NCBI RefSeq assembly: GCF_019139815.1
Contig: NZ_CP077079.1
Span: 3,348,001-3,412,000, forward strand
Direction of reading: 5' to 3'
Source of the DNA: Pseudomonas asgharzadehiana
GTDB taxonomy: Bacteria > Pseudomonadota > Gammaproteobacteria > Pseudomonadales > Pseudomonadaceae
DNA: 64,000 nt
Position numbers and translations under genes: made by a program. Of the stretch, positions 16,956 through 27,671 are shown piece after piece; position 1 is the stretch's first letter, and every line of letters starts with the position of its first letter. The notes beneath the pieces were generated by a model. It saw only the letters and a list, made by a program, of their open reading frames with translations. It searched no databases and had not been told where the DNA came from.

Positions 16956-17990
16956 TTGAAACCCTACCCTATTCATTGTGTGTCGATCGTTATTCCGGTC
17001 TACAACGAACAAGACAGCCTGCCTGAACTGCTGCGTCGCACCACAGCCGCCTGCAAGCAGTTGGCCTACGAATACGAAATCATCCTGGTGGATGACGGTA
17101 GCCGCGACAATTGCGCGCAGATGCTCGAAGACGCCGCCTGCGAGGATGGCAGTAACGTGGTCGCGGTGATCCTCAACCGCAACTACGGCCAGCACGCGGC
17201 GATCATGGCCGGTTTCGAACAGTGCCGGGGCGACGTGGTGATCACCCTCGACGCAGACCTGCAGAACCCGCCGGAAGAAATCCCGCGCTTGGTGGAACAA
17301 GCTGCCCTGGGTTACGACGTGGTTGCCACCGTGCGCAACAACCGCCAGGACTCGGCCTTTCGCCGCTGGCCGTCGCGCCTGATCAACCTGGCCGTGCAAC
17401 GTTCCACCGGCGTGGCCATGAGCGACTACGGCTGCATGCTGCGCGCATACCGCCGCACCATCGTCGACGCGATGCTCGCCTGCCGCGAGCGCAGCACCTT
17501 CATCCCGATCCTCGCCAACGGCTTTGCCCGCCACACCACTGAAATCCTGGTGCACCACGCCGAGCGTGAACACGGCGAGTCCAAATACAGCGCCATGCGC
17601 CTGATCAGCCTGATGTTCGACCTGCTTACCTGCATGACCACCACGCCGCTGCGCCTGCTGTCCATCGTCGGCTTCAGCCTGGCGGCCGTGGGCGTTCTGT
17701 TTGCATTTGCGCTGATCGTGCTGCGCCTGGCCTTTGGTGCCCAATGGGCGGGCGATGGCATGTTCGTGCTGTTCGCGGTGCTGTTCGTCTTTACGGGTGG
17801 CCAGTTCATCGGCATGGGCCTTTTGGGCGAATACCTAGGCCGCATGTACAGCGATGTCCGCGCCCGCCCACGCTTCTTTATTGAAAAGGTGCTGCGCAAC
17901 ACCCCGGCGGCACCGGCTCCAGTCGTCGTGGTTGACGGCCTGGCGACTTCCCATACCTCTACTTCTCCTTCCGATCAGGTTTCGTCATGA
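16956..17990 (+). CDS. arnC: Undecaprenyl-phosphate 4-deoxy-4-formamido-L-arabinose transferase
   Basis: ArnC moves 4-formamido-4-deoxy-L-arabinose from UDP to undecaprenyl phosphate at the inner membrane. The 344-residue product starts at TTG ([20 protein letters not shown]). It is a GT2 enzyme with the nucleotide-binding VDDGSRDN and metal-binding [12 protein letters not shown] motifs, a [10 protein letters not shown] segment and two C-terminal membrane helices (about 233-255 and 268-290). It is the first gene of the operon here, although arnB normally precedes it. The stop overlaps the arnA start by ATGA. Confidence 0.95.
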   Translation: MKPYPIHCVSIVIPVYNEQDSLPELLRRTTAACKQLAYEYEIILVDDGSRDNCAQMLEDAACEDGSNVVAVILNRNYGQHAAIMAGFEQCRGDVVITLDADLQNPPEEIPRLVEQAALGYDVVATVRNNRQDSAFRRWPSRLINLAVQRSTGVAMSDYGCMLRAYRRTIVDAMLACRERSTFIPILANGFARHTTEILVHHAEREHGESKYSAMRLISLMFDLLTCMTTTPLRLLSIVGFSLAAVGVLFAFALIVLRLAFGAQWAGDGMFVLFAVLFVFTGGQFIGMGLLGEYLGRMYSDVRARPRFFIEKVLRNTPAAPAPVVVVDGLATSHTSTSPSDQVSS

Positions 17991-19978
17991 ATTCAAACGC
18001 TGTTGTCTTCGCTTACCACGATATTGGCTGTGCAGGCATTGAAGCCCTGCTGGCGGCCGGCTACGACATTGCTGCCGTATTCACCCATGCCGATGACCCC
18101 AAGGAAAACACCTTCTACGGTTCCGTCGCCCAGCTCTGCGCGCGCAACGGCATCCCCGTGCATGCCCCGGAAGACGCCAACCACCCGCTGTGGATCGAGC
18201 GCATCGCCAAGCTGAACCCGGATTACATCTTCTCGTTCTACTACCGCAACCTGCTGAGCGAGCCGCTGCTGGCCACCGCCCGCCAAGGTGCGTTCAACCT
18301 GCACGGCTCGTTGCTGCCCAAATACCGTGGCCGCGCGCCGGCCAACTGGGTGTTGGTCAATGGCGAAACCGAAACCGGCGTGACCTTGCACCGCATGGTC
18401 AAGCGTGCCGATGCCGGCGCGATCCTTGCCCAGCACAAAGTCAGCATCGAACGCAGCGATACCGGCCTGACCCTGCACGCCAAGCTGCGTGATGCCGCCA
18501 CCAGCCTGCTGCGTGATGCCTTGCCGCAACTGGCCCAGGGCAAGTTGAGCGAGACCGCCCAGGACGAAAGCCTGGCAACGTACTTCGGCCGCCGCACCGC
18601 CGCCGACGGCAAGCTGGACTGGAAAAAACCGGCTGAAGAACTGTTCAACCTGGTTCGTGCCGTGACCCAACCGTATCCGGGGGCCTTCTGCGCCGTTGGT
18701 GAGCACAAACTGATCGTGTGGCAGGCCGAGGTGGTCAAGGGCAACGAAGGCTTGGCGCCGGGCCGGGTGATCAGCGTCAACCCGCTGCGAATTGCCTGCG
18801 GTGAAGACTCCCTGGTGGTCAAGTTCGGCCAGCGCAACGATAACGGCCTGTACCTGGCCGGCCCTTCGCTTGCCAATGAGCTGGGCCTGGTCGACGGCTC
18901 CGTACTGCGCGGTGCCGAATCCGGGCGCAAGCCACGCCGCACCCGCGTACTGATCCTGGGCGTGAACGGCTTTATCGGTAACCACCTGTCCGAGCGCTTG
19001 CTGCGTGACGACCGTTACGAAGTCTACGGCCTGGATATCGGCTCCGACGCCATCGAGCGCCTGCGCAGCCATCCCAATTTCCATTACGTGGAAGGCGACA
19101 TCAGCATCCACACCGAGTGGATCGAGTACCACATCAAGAAGTGCGACGTGGTGCTGCCGCTGGTGGCCATCGCCACGCCGATCGAATACACCCGCAACCC
19201 GCTGCGCGTATTCGAACTGGACTTCGAAGAAAACCTCAAGCTGGTGCGTTACTGCGTCAAATACAACAAGCGCGTGATCTTCCCGTCAACGTCTGAAGTG
19301 TATGGCATGTGCCAGGACCAGTATTTCGACGAAGACACCTCCAACCTGGTGGTCGGCCCGGTCAATAAACAACGCTGGATCTACTCGGTCTCCAAGCAAC
19401 TGCTGGACCGCGTGATCTGGGCCTACGGTGCCAAGGGCCTGAATTTCACGCTGTTCCGTCCGTTCAACTGGATGGGCCCGCGCCTGGACCGCCTGGATTC
19501 CGCCCGTATCGGCAGCTCCCGTGCGATCACCCAACTGATCCTCAACCTGGTGGAAGGTACGCCGATTCGCCTGTTCGACGGTGGCGAGCAGAAACGCTGC
19601 TTTACCGACATCGCCGACGGTATCGAAGCCCTGGCGCGCATCATCGATAACGACAACGATGCCTGCAACGGCCAGATCATCAACATCGGCAACCCGGAAA
19701 ACGAAGCCAGTATCCGCCAGTTGGGCGAAGAACTGCTGCGCCAGTTCGAAGCGCACCCGCTGCGCGGCAATTTCCCGCCGTTCGCCGGGTTCCGCGATGT
19801 GGAGAGCAAGGCGTTCTACGGCACCGGTTACCAGGACGTGGCGCACCGCAAGCCAAGCATCGAAAACGCCAAGCGCCTGCTGAACTGGGAGCCGACCGTG
19901 GCGATGAGCGAAACCATCGGCAACACGCTGGACTTCTTCCTGCGCGAAGCCATGCTCGAAATCGCGGATAAGCACTGA
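17987..19978 (+). CDS. arnA: Bifunctional UDP-L-Ara4N formyltransferase/UDP-glucuronate oxidative decarboxylase
   Basis: The 663-residue enzyme has two catalytic halves. Residues 1-300 are the formyltransferase: Asn104 and His106 in [13 protein letters not shown] and Asp142 in RADAGAI form the active site. From about 318 the dehydrogenase half follows, with the Rossmann motif [19 protein letters not shown] and the YSVSK catalytic Tyr-Lys pair. The C-terminal half oxidises and decarboxylates UDP-glucuronate (made by Ugd) to the 4-keto sugar; the N-terminal half formylates UDP-L-Ara4N. The transamination between these steps needs ArnB, absent from this locus. Starts by ATGA overlap with arnC and ends overlapping the arnD start. 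Confidence 0.97.
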   Translation: MNSNAVVFAYHDIGCAGIEALLAAGYDIAAVFTHADDPKENTFYGSVAQLCARNGIPVHAPEDANHPLWIERIAKLNPDYIFSFYYRNLLSEPLLATARQGAFNLHGSLLPKYRGRAPANWVLVNGETETGVTLHRMVKRADAGAILAQHKVSIERSDTGLTLHAKLRDAATSLLRDALPQLAQGKLSETAQDESLATYFGRRTAADGKLDWKKPAEELFNLVRAVTQPYPGAFCAVGEHKLIVWQAEVVKGNEGLAPGRVISVNPLRIACGEDSLVVKFGQRNDNGLYLAGPSLANELGLVDGSVLRGAESGRKPRRTRVLILGVNGFIGNHLSERLLRDDRYEVYGLDIGSDAIERLRSHPNFHYVEGDISIHTEWIEYHIKKCDVVLPLVAIATPIEYTRNPLRVFELDFEENLKLVRYCVKYNKRVIFPSTSEVYGMCQDQYFDEDTSNLVVGPVNKQRWIYSVSKQLLDRVIWAYGAKGLNFTLFRPFNWMGPRLDRLDSARIGSSRAITQLILNLVEGTPIRLFDGGEQKRCFTDIADGIEALARIIDNDNDACNGQIINIGNPENEASIRQLGEELLRQFEAHPLRGNFPPFAGFRDVESKAFYGTGYQDVAHRKPSIENAKRLLNWEPTVAMSETIGNTLDFFLREAMLEIADKH

Positions 19979-20862
19979 TGAAGGCAGGCTTGCGCATCGA
20001 CGTCGACACCTACCGAGGCACCCGTGAAGGTGTGCCACGGCTGCTCGACACCCTCGATGAAGCGGGGGTGAAAGCGACGTTCTTCTTCAGTGTCGGGCCG
20101 GACAACATGGGGCGCCACTTGTGGCGCCTGATCCGCCCGCAGTTCCTGTGGAAGATGCTGCGCTCCAACGCCGCCGGCCTGTACGGCTGGGACATCCTGC
20201 TGGCCGGCACCGCCTGGCCGGGCAAGCCGATTGGCCGCGATCTGGGGCATTTGATGCGCCAGGCCAAGGCCGCCGGGCACGAAGTCGGCCTGCACGCCTG
20301 GGACCACCACGGCTGGCAGGCCAACACCGGGCGTTGGAGCGATGCGCAATTGCTCGAGCAGATCCGCCGTGGCGTCGACACCCTGAGCGACATCCTCGGC
20401 GAACGCGTCGACTGTTCAGCGGCCGCCGGTTGGCGTGCCGATGAGCGCGTGGTGCAAGCCAAGCAAGGTTTCAACTTTCGCTACAACAGTGATTGCCGGG
20501 GCACCAGCCTGTTTCGACCGACCCTGGCCGACGGCAGCGCGGGCACCCCACAAATTCCGGTGGACCTGCCGACCTTCGACGAAGTCGTCGGGCCGGTGGT
20601 GGCCGCCAAGGATTTCAACCGCTTCATTCTTGACCGGTTCACCGAGTCGAAGCTCAACGTCTACACGATCCACGCAGAAGTAGAAGGGATTCTGATGGCC
20701 CACGATTTTCGCCAGTTGCTCGCCCAGGCCGGGCAGCGCGGCATCCACTTCCAACCGCTGGGCGACCTGCTGCCGGCGGACCTCTCCACCCTGCCCCGGC
20801 AACAGCTGGTACGCGGCGCCTTGAGCGGCCGCGAGGGCTGGCTCGGCGTGCAACAGGCATGA
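19978..20862 (+). CDS. arnD: 4-deoxy-4-formamido-L-arabinose-phosphoundecaprenol deformylase
   Basis: ArnD removes the formyl group from the undecaprenyl-linked sugar, making the step irreversible before flipping. The 294-residue protein has a polysaccharide-deacetylase (NodB) fold: [10 protein letters not shown] near the N-terminus supplies the catalytic Asp pair, and [13 protein letters not shown] carries metal-binding histidines. The ATG at 19978 overlaps the arnA stop by one base, and the end overlaps arnT by ATGA. Length and sequence are normal for the family. Confidence 0.95.
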   Translation: MKAGLRIDVDTYRGTREGVPRLLDTLDEAGVKATFFFSVGPDNMGRHLWRLIRPQFLWKMLRSNAAGLYGWDILLAGTAWPGKPIGRDLGHLMRQAKAAGHEVGLHAWDHHGWQANTGRWSDAQLLEQIRRGVDTLSDILGERVDCSAAAGWRADERVVQAKQGFNFRYNSDCRGTSLFRPTLADGSAGTPQIPVDLPTFDEVVGPVVAAKDFNRFILDRFTESKLNVYTIHAEVEGILMAHDFRQLLAQAGQRGIHFQPLGDLLPADLSTLPRQQLVRGALSGREGWLGVQQA

Positions 20863-22514
20863 TCCGACGTTGGGCGCTGCCCCTGCTCCTGCTGGCGTTC
20901 GGCGCATTCTATTTGCTGCCGCTGGCCACCCATGGCTTGTGGATTCCGGATGAAACCCGCTACGCGCAGATCAGCCAGGAAATGCTGCTGACCGGCAAGT
21001 GGGCGTCGCCGCACTTCATGGGCATTCGCTACTTCGAAAAACCGGCGGGCGGCTATTGGATGATCGCGCTGGGCCAGGCGATCTTCGGCCAGAACCTGTT
21101 TGGCGTGCGTTTCGCCTCGGCATTGAGTACCGGCTTGAGCATCCTGCTGGTGGCGCTGGTGTCGCGTCGGCTATGGAACGACCCGCAGAAAACCCTGATC
21201 AGTACCGTGCTGTACATGAGTTTTGTCAGCGTCGCGGCGCTGGGCGGGTATGCCAACCTTGATCCGCAGTTCACCTTCTGGGTCAACCTGACCGGCGTGG
21301 CCTTGTGGTTCTGTTTTGACAGCACCCGCCGCAATGGCCGTTTGGGCGCCTGGGCATTGCTCGGTTTTGCCTGTGGCATGGGCTTTATGACCAAGGGCTT
21401 CCTGGCGTGGCTACTGCCGGTGCTGATCGCCCTGCCCTATGCCATCTGGCAAAAACGCTTTCGCGAACTCCTGGCGTATGGCGTGGTGGCCGTGGTGGTG
21501 GCAATCGTCGTCAGCCTGCCGTGGGCATTGGCGGTGCATCTGCAGGAACCGGACTACTGGAACTTCTTCTTCTGGCACGAACACATCCAGCGCTTTGCCG
21601 GTGACGATGCCCAGCATGCCGAGCCGTTCTGGTACTACCTGCCGCTGCTGGTCGCGTTTTGCCTGCCGTGGGTGGCGCTGCTGCCATCAACGCTCAAGCA
21701 GGCGTGGCTGGACAAACGCAGCGCCGGCAGCGGTTTTGTGTTGCTGTGGCTGCTGATGCCGCTGGCGTTCTTCAGCCTGGCCAAGGGCAAGTTGCCTTCC
21801 TACATCATGCCGTGCCTGCTGCCCCTGGCCTTGCTGATGGGCAATACCCTGGCCGCCAAACTGGCCGCCGGCCGTGGCCGCGTATTGCGCATCAATGGCT
21901 GGCTCAACCTGGTGATCGGCGTCGTGGGGTTGCTGGCGCTGACCTGGTTTCAACTGAAAAAACCGGTGTATGAGCACGGCCAGGAAACCCTCAGCCTGGT
22001 GCTGGTGTTCGCCTTCCTGTTCGCCTGGATCATCGTCAACCTGCTGCAGGCTGCACGGCCTTTGCATCTGTGGGCCGCGCCGGTACTCGGCAGTTGGCTG
22101 ATGGTTGCGCTGCTGCCGGCCGCGCTGCCGCACTCGGTGGTCTACAACAAGACCCCGGATCAATTCATCATCGACCACCTGCAGGAACTGCAACCGGCCA
22201 GCGCGTTGCTCAGCAATGACCTCGGCGCGGCGTCGGCCCTGTCCTGGCGCCTGCAACGCCCGGACGTGACCCTCTACAACACGATTGGCGAAGTGAAATA
22301 CGGCCTCGCCTACCCGGATGCCGGCCATCACCAGGTCGACACAAGCCATGTCCGGCAATGGATGAGCGACGCGCGCAAAAAAGGTGCTGTCGGCGTGGTG
22401 ATGCGGGTCAAGGGCGACGATGAGGTCGCCGAACTGAACCTGCTGCCTCAGGACGGCAAACGGTATGAGCAAGGCAATATTGTAATTCTGATCTTCGCGC
22501 AGGTTGCACCGTGA
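20859..22514 (+). CDS. arnT: Lipid A 4-amino-4-deoxy-L-arabinose transferase
   Basis: ArnT transfers L-Ara4N from undecaprenyl phosphate to lipid A phosphates on the periplasmic face, lowering the negative charge and giving resistance to polymyxin and cationic peptides. The 551-residue GT83 enzyme has an N-terminal helix followed by [20 protein letters not shown] with the conserved Asp-Glu pair, then about twelve membrane segments (for example [18 protein letters not shown]), [20 protein letters not shown] and a soluble periplasmic C-terminal domain. It overlaps arnD (ATGA) and arnE (GTGA). Confidence 0.96.
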   Translation: MIRRWALPLLLLAFGAFYLLPLATHGLWIPDETRYAQISQEMLLTGKWASPHFMGIRYFEKPAGGYWMIALGQAIFGQNLFGVRFASALSTGLSILLVALVSRRLWNDPQKTLISTVLYMSFVSVAALGGYANLDPQFTFWVNLTGVALWFCFDSTRRNGRLGAWALLGFACGMGFMTKGFLAWLLPVLIALPYAIWQKRFRELLAYGVVAVVVAIVVSLPWALAVHLQEPDYWNFFFWHEHIQRFAGDDAQHAEPFWYYLPLLVAFCLPWVALLPSTLKQAWLDKRSAGSGFVLLWLLMPLAFFSLAKGKLPSYIMPCLLPLALLMGNTLAAKLAAGRGRVLRINGWLNLVIGVVGLLALTWFQLKKPVYEHGQETLSLVLVFAFLFAWIIVNLLQAARPLHLWAAPVLGSWLMVALLPAALPHSVVYNKTPDQFIIDHLQELQPASALLSNDLGAASALSWRLQRPDVTLYNTIGEVKYGLAYPDAGHHQVDTSHVRQWMSDARKKGAVGVVMRVKGDDEVAELNLLPQDGKRYEQGNIVILIFAQVAP

Positions 22515-22858
22515 CGACCTTGCTGCTGTTGCTCGCCGCATGCCTGCTGACCTGCATGGGCCAGGTGGCGCAAAAATTCGCCGTGGAAGGTTGGCGCACC
22601 CAGCCCGACGGCTGGGCGCTGAAACTGCGCTCGCCGTGGCTGTGGGCCGCGTTGATCTGCCTGGGCCTGGGCTTGCTGGTGTGGCTGCTGGTGCTACAGC
22701 GCCTGGAAGTGGGCATCGCCTACCCCATGCTCAGCCTAAATTTTGTATTGGTCACGCTGGTGGCACGGTTTGTCTTCCATGAACCCATCGACCGCCGCCA
22801 CTGGCTGGGCGTGTTGCTGGTGATTGCCGGTGTCGTGCTGCTGGGGCGCCAGGTATGA
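22511..22858 (+). CDS. arnE: Undecaprenyl-phosphate-L-Ara4N flippase subunit ArnE
   Basis: This 115-residue, four-helix membrane protein of the small multidrug resistance/EamA type starts at GTG overlapping the arnT stop (GTGA). The first helix [20 protein letters not shown], the [15 protein letters not shown] segment and the end [15 protein letters not shown] are characteristic. With ArnF it flips the undecaprenyl-linked sugar across the inner membrane. It overlaps arnF by ATGA. Confidence 0.93.
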   Translation: MTTLLLLLAACLLTCMGQVAQKFAVEGWRTQPDGWALKLRSPWLWAALICLGLGLLVWLLVLQRLEVGIAYPMLSLNFVLVTLVARFVFHEPIDRRHWLGVLLVIAGVVLLGRQV

Positions 22859-23256
22859 GCCGGGTTCAAGGCTTTGCCCTGGCGCTGGGTAGCGTCGGCC
22901 TGGTGAGCGTTGCCCAACTGGGCATGCGCTGGAGCATGACGCGTCTACCGCTGCCCCACGAATGGCTGACGGCCCGGATCGACCTCGACGCCCTTGGCGT
23001 GGTGATGCTGGCGATCTGCGCCTACGCCCTGTCGATGCTCTGCTGGCTCGGCGCGCTCAAGCACCTGCCGTTGGGGCGTGCCTACTCGCTGCTGAGCATC
23101 AGCTATGCGCTGGTGTACCTGCTGGCCGCCAGCCTGCCGGTGTTCAACGAACATTTTTCGCTTTCCAAAACCCTGGGGGTGGCGCTTGTCATCCTCGGTG
23201 TGCTGATCATCAACTCTCGTCGTGCTAGTGCCACAAGTCCCAGGAATGCCCCATGA
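22855..23256 (+). CDS. arnF: Undecaprenyl-phosphate-L-Ara4N flippase subunit ArnF
   Basis: The partner of ArnE, 133 residues with four membrane helices: [59 protein letters not shown] and [18 protein letters not shown]. The [15 protein letters not shown] loop is the ArnF equivalent of the SMR loop. ATGA overlaps join it to arnE and ugd, so the flippase pair is translationally coupled. Confidence 0.92.
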   Translation: MSRVQGFALALGSVGLVSVAQLGMRWSMTRLPLPHEWLTARIDLDALGVVMLAICAYALSMLCWLGALKHLPLGRAYSLLSISYALVYLLAASLPVFNEHFSLSKTLGVALVILGVLIINSRRASATSPRNAP

Positions 23257-24632
23257 AAATCAGTGTATTTGGTAGTGGTTACGTCGGCCTGGTGCAGGCC
23301 ACCGTATTGGCCGAAGTCGGTCACGATGTCATCTGCATGGACGTCGATCAGAACAAGGTCAAGCTGTTGCAGCAAGGCCATGTGAGCATCTTCGAGCCGG
23401 GGTTGGCCGCCATGGTCAAGGAGAACCTGGAAAGCGGGCGCCTGCGCTTTACCTTTGATGAAAAACTCGCGGTCGAACACGGCGAAGTGCTGTTCATCGC
23501 GGTGGGCACGCCTTCGGATGAAGACGGCTCGGCCGACTTGAAATACGTACTGTCGGTGGGCGACGCGGTGGCTCGCCACCGTATGGAACCGGTGATCCTG
23601 GTAGAAAAATCCACCGTGCCCGTGGGCACCGGCGACACCCTGCGTGCGTATATCGAAAAAGCCCTGCACGTGGCCGGTCGGCACTTGGACTTCGATATCG
23701 TCTCCAACCCGGAATTCCTCAAGGAAGGCTCGGCGGTGGCCGACTGCCGGCGTCCGGACCGCATCATCATCGGCTGCGAGCGCGAAGAAGTGCGCGACGT
23801 GATGCGCGATCTGTACGCACCGTTCAACCGCAACCATGACCGCATCATCTTCATGGACCTGCGCAGCGCCGAGCTGACCAAGTACGCCGCCAACTGCATG
23901 CTGGCCACCAAGATCAGCTTTATCAACCAGATCGCCGAGCTGGCCGAGCACCTGGGCGCCGACATCGAAGCCGTGCGCCTGGGCATCGGCGCCGACTCGC
24001 GCATCGGCTACCACTTTATCTACCCCGGTTGCGGCTACGGCGGCTCGTGTTTCCCCAAGGACATGCGCGCCTTGATCCACAGCGCCAAGCAGGCCAACTG
24101 CTCCAGCGATCTGTTGGAAGCCGTGGAAGCCATCAACCAACGCCAGAAGAGCAAGTTGTTCGAGCGCGTCAACGCGTTCTTCAAAGGTAACCTGCGTGGC
24201 AAGACCTTTGCCCTGTGGGGCCTGGCGTTCAAACCGAACACCGACGACATGCGCGACGCCCCCAGCCGTGTGCTGATGGAAGCGCTGTGGGCCGCCGGTG
24301 CCGATGTGCGTGCATTCGACCCGGAAGCCATGCAGGAAACCCAGCGTATCTACGGCGACGAAGCGCGCCTGATGCTGATGGGCACGCCGGAATCGACCTT
24401 GAACGGTGCCGATGCATTGATCGTCTGCACCGAATGGCAACAGTTCAAGGCCCCGGACTTCGACCTGATCCACCAGCGCCTGAAAACCCCGGTGATCTTC
24501 GATGGCCGCAACCTGTACGATGGCGAGCGCCTGTCGCGCAAGGGCTTCCAGTATTTCCCGATCGGCCGTGGCGACTCGTGCCAATTGCCGATTCCGCAGC
24601 AACAGTGGGTGCCGCAGGTCGTGGAAGCCTGA
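23253..24632 (+). CDS. ugd: UDP-glucose 6-dehydrogenase
   Basis: Ugd makes UDP-glucuronate, the substrate of ArnA, by two successive NAD-linked oxidations. The 459-residue product starts [20 protein letters not shown] (Rossmann GxGxxG). It has [32 protein letters not shown] and the catalytic Cys266 in [12 protein letters not shown], then the C-terminal UDP-binding domain with [16 protein letters not shown]. Genes for this activity also serve exopolysaccharide synthesis, but the ATGA overlap with arnF ties this copy to the arn operon. Confidence 0.96.
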   Translation: MKISVFGSGYVGLVQATVLAEVGHDVICMDVDQNKVKLLQQGHVSIFEPGLAAMVKENLESGRLRFTFDEKLAVEHGEVLFIAVGTPSDEDGSADLKYVLSVGDAVARHRMEPVILVEKSTVPVGTGDTLRAYIEKALHVAGRHLDFDIVSNPEFLKEGSAVADCRRPDRIIIGCEREEVRDVMRDLYAPFNRNHDRIIFMDLRSAELTKYAANCMLATKISFINQIAELAEHLGADIEAVRLGIGADSRIGYHFIYPGCGYGGSCFPKDMRALIHSAKQANCSSDLLEAVEAINQRQKSKLFERVNAFFKGNLRGKTFALWGLAFKPNTDDMRDAPSRVLMEALWAAGADVRAFDPEAMQETQRIYGDEARLMLMGTPESTLNGADALIVCTEWQQFKAPDFDLIHQRLKTPVIFDGRNLYDGERLSRKGFQYFPIGRGDSCQLPIPQQQWVPQVVEA

Positions 24633-24635
24633 TAC

Positions 24636-26258
24636 GTGAACAACGTCCAAACGCCCCTGCTCACTGCAACGATCCGCCGCCAATCCCTCGGGTTGGGATT
24701 GCTGGCGTTGTTGCTGTTTATCGCAGGCAGCTGGCACCAGGCGATTATCGGCTTCGACTCACGCTTCGTGCTCTTTGCCCAAGAAATGCTGCGCCATGGC
24801 CCGGGATTTTTCCCGACCACCTACGGCCAGCCGTACGCCGATTACCTGGCCACTTCAACGCTGCTGACCTGGCTGCTGTCGCTGCCCCTGGGCCAGGTCA
24901 CCAGCCTTACGGCCTGGTTGCCGACGGCCATTGCCTCGGCGCTGATCGTGGTCCTGGTGTATCGCCTTACGGCGCCCTACTCCCGGCGCTGGGGGCTGCT
25001 GAGCATCGCGCTGATGCTGTTGAGCAGTACCTTTATCAGCGAAACCCGCGCCGTGTCCCTGGACCAAATGCTCGCGGCCATTACCTTGACGGTGTTCTAC
25101 CTGGGTTACGCCCATGATCACTTCGGCGCGGGTAAGCGGCTGCATTGGCTGTACCTGCTGTTGATCCTGGGGTTTGCGGTTCGCGGGCCGATTGGCCTTG
25201 TCGTGCCGACCGGCGTGCTGTGCAGCTATTACCTGATCAACCGGCAGTGGCGCCAGTTGTTGAGTTTTGGTCTGTTGGCCCTGGCGTTGCTAGTCGCTTG
25301 CGTCGGCCTGTTGTTGCTGATGGCCAAGCTCAGCGGTGGCGAAAGCTTCATGCAAGACGTGATTCGCATGCAGTTCCTGGGGCGCATGGATGGCAGCGAA
25401 GGTTCAAGCAGCGCGCTGTATTACTTCACCAGTTCAATGGGCAACTACGCGCTGGCCTATCCATTGGCGCTGCTGGTGTTGCTGGCCGTGGCGCTGGGTG
25501 GACGGCACTCGCCGCAGCCCGCAGAGAAACTGCTGTTGTACTGCGCGGCCGCCGGTGTGCTGGTGATGCTGGGCCTGTCGATTCCCCAGGCGAAAAAGGC
25601 GCGGTATGTGCTGGCGATGTTGCCGATGGCGGCGATCATTGCCGCGTACCCGTTCCAAGTGGCGCAGGGCCGCATGTTTGCCTGGCTGCGCGGGCTGATG
25701 CTGACCCTCTGGGCCCTGTTGCCGGCCTTGCTGATCAGCGCGCTGCTGTTTGCGCGGTCACGCTACCCCGAACAGTTGAGCCATCTGACGTGGGTGTTTG
25801 GCCTGCTTGGCCTGTTGCAGGCCCTTTCACTGCTGGCGTTGTTCAAGCCGCGCTTGCGGCCAGTGGGCCCGGCATTCGCGGCGGTGCTGGCGGTGTGGGC
25901 CACCTATATTCTGGTGGTCGAGCCGCTGGAGCGCGTGCTCTACGACACCCGCACGTTTACCCTGCGCGTGCATGAACAAGTGATGCAGCAGCGGGCGCCG
26001 GTGGTATTGCATGGCCTGGGCAAAGACGCCAAGGCCATCAAATACATGGTCAACCTCGACTGCGACCAGGTGCCGTTGTTCACCCAGCAGGCTTCCGACC
26101 TCACGCCCCTGCAAGGCCCCGCTTGGCTGGTGATGAGCCAGGCGGATTTCGAGGCGCTGAAAGACCCGCGTTTTGCCTCGATCAAACCGACCCTGATGGG
26201 GGAATTCGATAAAAACCCCTATGTGCTGCTGCACTTGGCCAAAAGCTCGCAACCTTGA
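24636..26258 (+). CDS. ArnT-like GT83 glycosyltransferase (second copy)
   Basis: The 540-residue membrane protein begins 3 bp after ugd at a GTG. It has ArnT architecture: a first helix, then GFDSRFVLFAQEMLRHGPGF (the equivalent of the [13 protein letters not shown] motif, with Asp-Ser-Arg in place of Asp-Glu-Thr-Arg), about twelve membrane segments, an AKKARYVLAMLPMAAIIAAY motif and a periplasmic tail. It is clearly diverged from the arnT at 20859. It may transfer Ara4N or another undecaprenyl-linked sugar to a different lipid A or core position. Cotranscription with the arn genes is likely from the spacing. Confidence 0.85.
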   Translation: MNNVQTPLLTATIRRQSLGLGLLALLLFIAGSWHQAIIGFDSRFVLFAQEMLRHGPGFFPTTYGQPYADYLATSTLLTWLLSLPLGQVTSLTAWLPTAIASALIVVLVYRLTAPYSRRWGLLSIALMLLSSTFISETRAVSLDQMLAAITLTVFYLGYAHDHFGAGKRLHWLYLLLILGFAVRGPIGLVVPTGVLCSYYLINRQWRQLLSFGLLALALLVACVGLLLLMAKLSGGESFMQDVIRMQFLGRMDGSEGSSSALYYFTSSMGNYALAYPLALLVLLAVALGGRHSPQPAEKLLLYCAAAGVLVMLGLSIPQAKKARYVLAMLPMAAIIAAYPFQVAQGRMFAWLRGLMLTLWALLPALLISALLFARSRYPEQLSHLTWVFGLLGLLQALSLLALFKPRLRPVGPAFAAVLAVWATYILVVEPLERVLYDTRTFTLRVHEQVMQQRAPVVLHGLGKDAKAIKYMVNLDCDQVPLFTQQASDLTPLQGPAWLVMSQADFEALKDPRFASIKPTLMGEFDKNPYVLLHLAKSSQP

Positions 26259-26344
26259 ACCTGGGGCGCAGAAGACTCCTACATAGCTATGCGTAACGGC
26301 CGATGTCATTTCACTGTTCGGCGCGCGGATCCCAACTGTAAACT

Positions 26345-26386
26345 CCATGGCCACGTGCGGTAAGCCTTTACCGCCACGGGCCATGG
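26345..26386. repeat. Imperfect inverted repeat after the arn operon
   Basis: Arms CCATGGCC...CGGTAA and TTACCG...GGCCATGG each span 19 bp with a 5-base mismatched middle and a 4-base centre. It lies 87 bp after the last arn-operon gene. No T-run follows, so it is not a standard terminator, but it could be a hairpin protecting or ending the transcript. Confidence 0.55.
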
Positions 26387-26448
26387 ATAACAACAAGGAC
26401 GCTATAGGCCGCCGCCCAACGGGGCCTACTTCGTGAGAGGACGACGCC

Positions 26449-26658
26449 GTGCCGAATGATGTTTCGCTGGATCCCCCGGTTTCCCTGGCCCGCGATGAGG
26501 TCCATATCGGCTATCTGCCGATTGCGCCGCTGGATCGGCTGATGACGTTGCGCAACGCCCTGGTCGCGCTCAAAGGGCCGCTCGCCGGCGAGCCGGGGAT
26601 GCAGGAAACGCTACGGCGCCATGTATTCCGCGAAGAGACCGATACCGACCTCGTTTGA
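26449..26658 (+). CDS. Small hypothetical protein
   Basis: This 69-residue frame begins at GTG with GAGAGGA upstream (MPNDVSLDPPVSLARDEVHI). It is proline-rich at the start, then forms an amphipathic helical stretch (IAPLDRLMTLRNALVALKGP) and ends with a charged RRHVFREETDTDLV. No domain is recognised. A good ribosome binding site and typical third-position G+C make it plausible as a real gene. It precedes the HPP gene by 163 bp. Confidence 0.55.
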   Translation: MPNDVSLDPPVSLARDEVHIGYLPIAPLDRLMTLRNALVALKGPLAGEPGMQETLRRHVFREETDTDLV

Positions 26659-26821
26659 GCTCACTATTTTTGTATTTAACCTGCATTAATATGCATTGGC
26701 GCAGCCTTACCAGCCACGGCACACTGCGCAGGTTCCTCCCCCAAATGCAGGAACTTTCAAGAGGCTTTTCCGGGCAACCAGACAAGCCTTTTTTTTGCCC
26801 GTCGTTTATGGACCCTTTTCA

Positions 26822-27532
26822 ATGCGTGCTCGCTGGTTCCCCGCTGCTATCAACACCCGTCCCACCGAATGGAGCCGTGCCGCGATCGGCATGGCCCTGG
26901 GCACTTTGTTCAGTGTCTGGCTCTGCGCCCAGGTTTTCGGCATGCCGGTGGCTCTGCACCTGCTGGGCCCGCTGGGCGCCTCTGCGGTATTGCTGTTTGC
27001 CGTGTCATCCGGTGCGCTGGCGCAACCCTGGTCGATCATCGGCAGTTACCTGTGCGCAGGCGTCGTGGCGCTGCTGGTGGCACGCGTGCTCGGGCGCACA
27101 TTGGGCGGTGCCTGCCTGGCGGCCGGCATGGCCGTGATACTGATGTGTTGGCTGCGGTGCCTGCACCCGCCAGCCGGTGGCCTGGCCATGACCCTGGTAC
27201 TGGCCGACCCGGCCTCCGCCGCCCTCGGCTGGCATGAATTGGGCGCAGTGTTGCTGGGGGCTGGCGCCCTGCTCGCCTGTGCCTTGGCCTATAACAACGC
27301 CACGCGCACTCGCTACCCCAAGGGGGCCGTTGAGCCCGCGACGCCGATGTTGAGTCACCACGAGGCCGCTCGGGACCCGGCGGTGACCGCCGCCGACCTG
27401 AAGCTGGCATTGGCCGAAATGGAGCAGTTCTACGACGTGGCGCCCACGGAACTCGAGCAACTGATTCACGCCGCCGAGACGCACGCGCGCCGACGCAGCA
27501 TCGGCGAAGTCCTGGCAAGCCGCGTGCCCTGA
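26822..27532 (+). CDS. HPP family membrane protein
   Basis: I start at ATG 26822 (MRARWFPAAINTRPTEWSRA), the usual family beginning, giving 236 residues, although the frame is open back to 26696. Four hydrophobic helices follow, with HLLGPLGASAVLLFAVSSGA, AQPWSIIGSYLCAG and the name-giving motif CLHPPAGGLAM. A charged cytoplasmic tail of about 70 residues is predicted to be helical. Some members transport nitrite in plants and cyanobacteria; in pseudomonads the role is unproven. No operon partner is evident. Confidence 0.85.
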   Translation: MRARWFPAAINTRPTEWSRAAIGMALGTLFSVWLCAQVFGMPVALHLLGPLGASAVLLFAVSSGALAQPWSIIGSYLCAGVVALLVARVLGRTLGGACLAAGMAVILMCWLRCLHPPAGGLAMTLVLADPASAALGWHELGAVLLGAGALLACALAYNNATRTRYPKGAVEPATPMLSHHEAARDPAVTAADLKLALAEMEQFYDVAPTELEQLIHAAETHARRRSIGEVLASRVP

Positions 27533-27671
27533 CGCCGCGCTGCGTCCTGCATAAATGCAAAAACGACCTGCATGATTCCGGGTTGTACGGGGCAAATTTG
27601 CACTGGTACGATCACGAGAAGGTTCGCTCGCGAACATCTTGATAAAGAACAATAAAAGCAGGGAGTTATAG

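Noticed and set aside
26682..27559. Two TGCAT...ATGCA palindromes (26682, 27548) flanking the HPP gene
   Set aside because: Short arms with unequal spacers; no regulator or family precedent, so not called as operators.
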